Under the pieces are notes generated by a model. It saw only the letters and a program-made list of their open reading frames with translations, was not told where the DNA came from and ran no database searches. Both the position numbers and the translations under genes were made by a program. From positions 77,400 to 127,415 of the forward strand of contig KQ965807.1 in assembly GCA_001574975.1 (NCBI GenBank): DNA of 50,016 nt, in the 5' to 3' direction. This stretch comes from Gonapodya prolifera JEL478 (lineage: Eukaryota; Monoblepharomycota; Monoblepharidomycetes; Monoblepharidales; Gonapodyaceae). This document shows positions 44,470 through 50,016 of the stretch, one piece after another; the stretch's first letter is position 1, and every line of letters starts with the position of its first letter.

Positions 44470-45495
44470 CTACTGTTCTCTTTGCAACCTCGTGCTTTCA
44501 CCACAGGGAATGCAGAGGTACCGCCTGGCAGGGTCCAAAGGATATTTGTGCTCTTCACACAAAACCAGTGCACTCTTTGCAAAATGGCCCTCCCTGTGTC
44601 GAGGAGCAGTTGCGGCAGAAGAACGTTGCGCAAGAGCTTTCGACACAGCAGGCACGATCCAGAGGATATCGACAAAGCTCCGACCTCTTGCAGAATAGCA
44701 CACGACGTTTACAGCAATTGCAGCTTACCCGTCGTGGTTTGGGATCGGGAAGGTCGTGAAACTCTTGGTTGCTCAGAAACATTGCAGCAACTTTCTGTGA
44801 GGCAACCCCAACACAACTTCTTCGATAGCTCAATCACAGAGGGTCGCCTAAGCGGCCAGCCATCCACATGTGCGCCGTCTGCGGATGCAATACTTTTGTC
44901 ACATGCATGACACAGTGTCGGTCGAAACACAAGGTTTGGAAAGCTCTCTTCGAGGAGGCGCATGACTTGCATAACTTCTTCAGTTGGCTCATCCAGAATA
45001 CTAAGGCTGAATTCGATTATGCGTAGAGTTGAGTCTCTGTTTCAAAGTCGTGTATTGCATTGCTCAGTCATATAAATGAGGTGTTCGTCCTGGAACAATT
45101 TCAAAAGATGTTCTGGAACAAAGTTGTCGCAGTTCCGAAAGGAGAGTCGTTCGATCCGGGGCAGGTTCATGGCTACTATCACTGTCCAGTTGGTGATTCG
45201 ACTCCCATCAAAGTTGATTTCCACAATCCCGGTCGCCACAAAGGCCCTCGCCATTTCAACGTCGTCCTTCATCGACGGCGCAATCCACCGTGCAATTTTG
45301 TGACAGGCATCCGGTGTATTCACCGTCTGTGAGGCCAGGAGAGAAGTCGGAGAAGTTCAAGCGCCTCCAGACGTCGCAAAACCTCACGATGGAGCGGAAG
45401 GAGCGCGATGTGGAGGAGAGTCGAACGATGGCGCGGACTGTGAGGAGACATGCTATTTCTTTCGCGACTTCGAGAGGGATGTCGGTGAGTTGCAT
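44470..45495 (-). CDS. F-box family 3 protein with Cys-rich, probably zinc-binding C-terminus; frameshifted
   Basis: The start MQLTDIPLEVAKEIACLLTV at 45495 then RAIVRLSSTSRSFRSIVRFC forms an F-box. After an apparent one-base shift near 45340 it continues DACHKIARWIAPSMKDDVEM, IVEINFDGSRITNWTVIVAM and NLPRIERLSFRNCDNFVPE. An intron or break follows, then RLLEESFPNLVFRPTLCHAC and VIELSKKLCWGCLTESCC. A cysteine-dense region comes next (SCNCCKRRVLFCKRSELCRY; CCVESSCATFFCRNC), and finally LVLCEEHKYPLDPARRYLCI and PCGES. The Cys/His order implies two or more zinc sites after the F-box. The reading frame changes at least twice, so the functional state is doubtful. F-box plus Cys-rich tail is an architecture I do not recognise. 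Confidence 0.55.
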
Positions 45496-45727
45496 TTTTT
45501 GGCGAGGTGCATGGCAGAACTTCGACCTTCAGCTTCAAATCAAAAAGATTGTGGGACAAGGGACGGCATCGAAGAGCAATGGACACGGTCGGACAAAACA
45601 TGATAAGTGCGCTCGCATATTCCTCTACAATCAACACAATACATTCCGAGTGACGCTGCAGGCAACCATCAGATCCGGCACCTGTCCGACCGCTCCACTC
45701 CCCATCCACCGAGTCCCAGACAACCCT

Positions 45728-46530
45728 TTACTCGTTCTCCGCCGTCCTCAACTTGGCACCACCGTTAAGTACCCTGACGCCGAGCTGCGCGGCCTTCTCG
45801 ACAATCTTGACACGCTCGCGGGCGCTGACGCCACGGGCGACCTCGGCGGCGTAGGAGCGGTTGTGCATGAGGAGCAGGTCGAGGTCCGAGGTGGAGCGCA
45901 CGGAGAACTTGTAGAAGCCGGAGGGGAGGAGGTGGCGGGTTTTGGAGTTGGATCCGTACCTGTGGTGGAGCGGAATAGAAGGTCGAGTTAGAAACGGGGT
46001 TGTACCACATCCAGCCATATTATCAATTGAGAGCTTCCTCTCCTTAAGCGACTCAAGAAGCAGCCGTTCTGAACACTCCCAGTCGCCTATGCAGACGGTT
46101 CACTCCAAAGACAAGCTTAACGTCCAGAACCTCCGAAGTGTAAATCACTACCACCCCCGCGGGTGTAGTACTCCGAGAATAACATCCTTAATCGCACAGA
46201 CTCTGTCCAGATGTCGGCGTCCATGAAACTCCACCGACAACCTCCATTCCTCCCCACATCCCCGTTCCTCCTGACAGTTATGTACTGACCCAATCTTGGG
46301 CAGAGGGATGTTACCTCTGAACCGACGGCGAGCACGGTTGTCAATACCACGGGGGCGGCGCCACGAGGTCTAAGATGCAATCGAAAAGGTGGTCAACGGA
46401 TTTCAAGAACACATGCGACATACACAAAGGAACTCACGGGAACCCTCATGTACCGGTCCGAGTGGAACCGGTTGAACTTCCCGGTGCGCTTCTTCACGAT
46501 CTTCGTCTTGTTGACAGGAGTAACGGTCAT
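45728..46530 (-). CDS. RPL32: 60S ribosomal protein L32 (eL32)
   Basis: A large-subunit ribosomal protein. Three exons: [20 protein letters not shown] then [11 protein letters not shown] (46530-46438); [20 protein letters not shown] then IPLPKIG (about 46371-46292); and [60 protein letters not shown] and RTAENE (about 45960-45728). Each block matches the universal eL32 sequence, including KIVKKRTKKF, WRKPRGIDNR and the RAAQL region. Splice phases agree (the second intron splits the Gly codon of KIGYGS). Total about 130 residues, normal for the family. The second intron (about 330 nt) is longer than most in the window. Confidence 0.95.
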
Positions 46531-47187
46531 GGCTTTAGGAGTGAAGTGTTCGGAGCAAGGTCAGAAGGACGAGGTGGACGAAAGCACAGGAGTAGCAGTC
46601 CAGACGAGTAACAGGGACGCAGCTTTTGTGGAACGGCCGCGCGAGGCTCTCGCAGTCCAACTGCGGCTGTTCACCACCAACACAGTCCACCACCAAGAGA
46701 GGGTCACTCCGTTCAACAGTTCTCCCCATTCGCCGATGCCTCCCTCAGTTAAGTCTTCGTCGTTTCTCATCCTTGTGATGCTGTCGCCCTGTCGCCCTGT
46801 CGCAGTGTCCATGCCCCGATGCTTCCCGCCACCCACTTCCATCCATCCATCCATCCCATCCATCCATCCATCCATCCCTTCCCCTCTCATCCCCTATCCG
46901 CAGTACACCTCATTGACTTCCTCCCATCGACATCTCCATTCGGCCGGCGGTCCATATCCTCACCTGCTGTCCTTCACCGGTAATCGTCGTCGTTCCTCGG
47001 TCACAAAACTCGGCAGTGTGCACAGACCACTTCGCCATCAATTTTGTATTTACCAAACCACAATCATTCGCTCAAACCGAAACAATCGATGTCCTCTTCC
47101 TCGCTTCGAGGTTCCAAGTTACGGGGAACGTTCCGAGGTCAATCCTTGGAGAATGCAGCCGCCTAACTTCGTCCTACCTGCATCTCT
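46531..47187. other. Intergenic with CATC repeat
   Basis: About 650 bp upstream of eL32 and of the divergent F-box family 1 copy. It contains the tetranucleotide repeat noted separately. The ORFs here are compositionally biased (Pro/Ser/His), with no recognised product. Confidence 0.35.
46839..46878. repeat. CATC tetranucleotide microsatellite
   Basis: About nine units of catc with one interruption (ccatcccatc) in the eL32 upstream region. Confidence 0.9.
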
Positions 47188-48575
47188 CCTCTCGAATCAC
47201 TGCCCGTCGAAGTACTGCATCGCATCTTACGACTTCTTCCCCCAAAAACCTTCTACTCTGGGGCACTCCGGCTGTCCCGCTTCATGAACACAGCAGCTTG
47301 GAATGCCATCCCGGATGCCTCAATGGGGAGATCGGTGTATTCTGCACCCTCTAGGGCTGTTGGCAACTTTCTGATATTCAATGAGACGCGACCACCGCTG
47401 GACAGTTTCCTCGTTCTCCCTCGCTTTGAGCTTTGAGGTCACCTCGGGATCCAGACCATCGGAAAAAGTGTGGGCCGCATGCAAAGTTGGATTGAAAGTT
47501 ACTCTCGGTCAGCTCGCGTCGTCCGGTCGGAATGTTAAAAGAATTATCTACGGATCTCTCTCGGGGGAGGGGCAAAGGAATGTCTTTCCCCACGGACGAC
47601 TTCTGAATTTGTACCCAGTCAAATTCGTATTGGGTTTTCCAGCAAGAGGAGGTCGAATGCTTCCAAGTAATCAGGAAAAAGCAGCAACAGCCCTCACTGC
47701 GTTCGCAAACGCAGCAGGAGTAGAGGAGCGCGTGGAGCTGCGGAGCTCCCACTTTTTGCAGAATGTGGACGAGCTGTGGAACCATGTGAAAAAACTCTCC
47801 GTCTCCGACCTCACTGGTATGGGAATTGACCGTGGAGTGATGACGCAGGGCGTGGTTGTGGAGATGTCCTTGAAGAAGTTCCCCCGATTGACGCACATAT
47901 TTGGGTTATGCTTTTACAACGGAAATTCTGCGAATTTCGTGATACAAAAAGTAACCCTGGAGAGAAGATCCCGCATTCAGTCGGTAATTGTACCTCCATA
48001 CGCGAGCGACAACCGCTTATGGCTCATTCGGCAGGAGGACATATTTTTGACCTTTCGGGTTTTTCCTCATTTGATTTGGTGCTATACCAACCGGTGCCAC
48101 AAGTGGATTTAACCCGTTTGAGTTTGAACCACAAATGGGGCAACCTGGGCACCCGAACTTTGTTCTTCCCAATGTCACCAAACTTGTGATCGGTGCAGAG
48201 GCACGCAATATTGATTCTGGGAAGCCGACGTCGTCATCCACGAAAAATCTGCTACATTGGATTACCAATGCTCTTCCTGGACTCACCAATGTTCTCCTCC
48301 TGCTGCAAATAATGTACGATGATGGTGAACTCCATCCAGAAGCTGTTCAGCCAGCTGAGGACGCGGTTGTCGACCTTGCCCGACAGATCTTCATGGCGAT
48401 TCCGCCGGACTGTCGAGTCAGTCTGACTTACATTGGGTTCTGCAGAAGTCCTGGATCTCTTTCAAAATGGTCCGATGAGCAAAAGCACTCTGTGAGACAT
48501 TCTTTGTCGGACAAAGTTGTGGAAGTTGCGAGGAACACAAGGCTTGAGTCGGGCGTGGTCTGTCGTTGGAGCTGA
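47188..48575 (+). pseudogene. Divergent F-box family 1 copy, frame-broken
   Basis: The F-box block LPVEVLHRILRLLPPKTFYS followed by GALRLSRFMNTAAWNA closely matches the intact gene at 24498-26138. The frame then ends at TTTGAGCTTTGA near 47430. In a second frame the body continues: EKVWAACKVGLKVTLGQLAS, FPRLTHIFGLCFYNGNSA, LERRSRIQSVIVPP (matching LEQRSRVQSVLVTP) and FLTFRVFPH. In a third frame it goes on MGQPGHPNFVLPNVTKLVIG, HWITNALPGLTNVLLLLQIM and HSLSDKVVEVARNTRLESGV, with a stop at 48575. An in-frame TAA at about 47167 separates the F-box from the nearest upstream ATG (47089). It is the only family 1 copy on the + strand and lies more than 16 kb from the others. Confidence 0.72.
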
Positions 48576-49917
48576 GCTGGACGTCGTGATTTGATTGTCG
48601 ATGTTAGTGGAAGAAAACAACGTTCTTTTTTGCATAGATTTGAAAATGAAATTGAAGAGAAATTTTCCAAGTAATGGCTTCTGTCTTTTCTTCGATTATA
48701 CCGCCTCAAACAATACAATATGCAACACGCGCTATAACTTTTGAATAAACCGGATTTTGTATTTCCCAATTTTGACGACACTAGATCAAGCCAGTTGTTC
48801 AAGCAAAATCGAAGATACCCCCCCTTTCAAGGGGCGAGGGGGGGTTTGTGAGGAGACAAGACTTATGAATTGGGGGGGAGGGGGGGGGGAGCTGCATTCT
48901 TTCTGCAGGCTGGATGAAGCGGCGTGGACATTTCGTGACTCATGCTGCTGTGCCACGGACCAAAGTTTTGATCAAGGTGTTCCCTCCCATCTCTTCGCAA
49001 CACTTCCCATTGGATGTCGGAGGCGCCAATCAGCAGCACGCGCTCGAAGCAGCATTTTACTTCGATGACCCGTGGGGGTCTACCCGCAGTCACGTGCGGG
49101 TGGAGCAGTGTGGCGTCTCGCTGGTCCATCCCAAGACATCCGGCATCCAGGGTCTCCTCGCAGGCTTGCTGAACGCTCGGGCGAGGGTGGTGTGGCCATT
49201 AAGCCAAGGGTCAGCATGGGAGTGTGTATGATGTAGTTATGGGACATAAGAGCGACAACCTCCTCGTGGTGTGTCCTGGGCAACGGCTCAGAGGGGAACT
49301 GCCCTCTCTGGGACGGCGAAGTCGCTTTGCTACTGTGTACTAGTGAACTGTCGAACGATGGAATAAACCGCGATGGAACTCCGGTGTTGGAAGAAGACCC
49401 GAATTGAATGCCATCAACCAATAGATGATCGAACACTCTGACGGACTCCCACTCCTCCCAATCCTCGCCAGATTCCCAACCGAACGGAACTGCCATCGGT
49501 TTATGCCACTGTGTTGGGGTCTTCCTTCGTATTGTTGCCTAGGCCACAGCATCCAGTTCAAGCCCTCCATCAAAACAGGATGGAACCACCACGTAATCAC
49601 AGCCGTGGCGATTAGTTGCTTATGGTTTTATATGTGGTGTAAGTCCTGGTTGGTGGGAAAGGATATTGTGGTGGATTGCTCACATTGCTATTGCAAGGAC
49701 CAATTCAATCTATTGGCGAAGACTTCCACCCAATCTCCACCCACCTACCCACCCCGTTCCCTCTTTACTATAATGGCGAAATCTCTCTGTGGATGCGCGG
49801 CCAAAGATGAGGTTGATCGATGACCCAGGCGGCCAAAGGTGAGTCTCCTCGAGGAGCACTCGAACGTTATAAGAAGACCTCCGCAATGAATTTGCACCAA
49901 ATCAATTCAAGACCGCC
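48576..49917. other. Long gene-poor stretch
   Basis: About 1.3 kb with a G-rich tract and only compositionally ordinary ORFs on both strands; the longest, 49080-49496 on the - strand, has no recognisable domain. A gene with unusual exons cannot be excluded. A cgttataagaag motif at about 49863-49874 could be a TATA-like element for the gene that starts at 49918. Confidence 0.3.
48872..48890. repeat. G homopolymer tract
   Basis: Seventeen of nineteen bases are G, interrupted once by a and ending in a; another G-rich run lies just upstream at 48834-48845. Confidence 0.85.
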
Positions 49918-50016
49918 ATGAGACTCTCCGGCACTCCGTCGTGGTGGACGCTCGCGGTCTTCATCGTCGCAATCGCTCACTTCTCCCAAGTCCGCGGGGT
50001 CGTCCTCAACGAACGC
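49918..50016 (+). CDS. Partial secreted or membrane protein (signal peptide only)
   Basis: The ATG at 49918 opens a frame to the right edge (33 codons). It reads MRLSGTPSWWTLAVFIVAIA followed by HFSQVRGVVLNER, a typical signal peptide with n-, h- and c-regions and a plausible cleavage around the Gly-Val. The remainder of the gene is outside the window, so the product cannot be named. Confidence 0.6.
   Translation, partial: MRLSGTPSWWTLAVFIVAIAHFSQVRGVVLNER

Noticed and set aside
46448-47287. A 279-residue + strand ORF
   Set aside because: It is antisense to eL32 exon 1 and crosses the CATC repeat, with biased composition.
48914-49231. Overlapping ORFs on both strands of the right-hand gene-poor region
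   Set aside because: None has a domain, good splice context or similarity to other genes in the window.
1-50016. Transposons, CRISPR arrays, rRNA or tRNA genes
   Set aside because: I found no reverse transcriptase, transposase or integrase motifs, no regularly spaced repeats, and no clear tRNA cloverleaf by eye; diverged short elements could be missed.

Overview
The window comes from the nuclear genome of a fungus. Genes are split by many short introns (mostly about 50-110 nt, with GTGAGT or GTAAGT donors). There is a Zn2Cys6 transcription factor with a fungal-specific domain, plus ordinary eukaryotic housekeeping genes: fimbrin, YOP1/REEP, complex I NDUFS5, TRM7 and ribosomal protein eL32. 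A plant-style LRR membrane protein beside these genes hints at an early-diverging (chytrid-like) fungus. That placement is inference only.

Left part (1-19.7 kb), mostly conventional genes: a partial disordered Ser/Lys-rich protein (-); a UTP12/WDR3-like gene with the second propeller missing and two frame breaks (-); the Zn2Cys6 regulator (+); a large orphan protein with weak RhoGEF-like features (-); fimbrin (-); YOP1 (+); a frame-broken LRR membrane protein whose stop codon lies in a 63-bp tandem duplication (-); a 74-residue candidate secreted protein assembled from three exons (-); and NDUFS5 with one unusually long intron (-).

Middle and right part (19.7-48.6 kb), a birth-and-death cluster. 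At least three families of F-box-type proteins are interleaved with five related cytochrome P450 loci. Family 1 has an intact gene (24498-26138) and broken or fragmentary relatives at about 22.3, 22.7-24.3, 29.4-30.8 and 47.2-48.6 kb. Family 2 is a tandem + strand array at 30.9-35.9 kb whose outer copies are intact and inner copies decayed. Family 3 joins an F-box-like start to a Cys-rich C-terminus (44.5-45.5 kb, and a truncated copy at 42.3-43.1 kb). A separate F-box gene at 19.9-21.2 kb has a duplicated 3' remnant beside it. Of the P450 loci only 39165-41853 reads as complete; the others lost start codons, internal segments or 3' ends, each at a different point. Two housekeeping genes, TRM7 (36.0-37.4 kb) and eL32 (45.7-46.5 kb), sit inside or at the edge of the cluster and are intact.

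The right end (48.6-50 kb) is gene-poor, with a long G tract, and finishes in the signal peptide of a gene running off the window. I see no transposon, CRISPR array, rRNA or convincing tRNA. All exon boundaries were read by eye from splice motifs and frame continuity.
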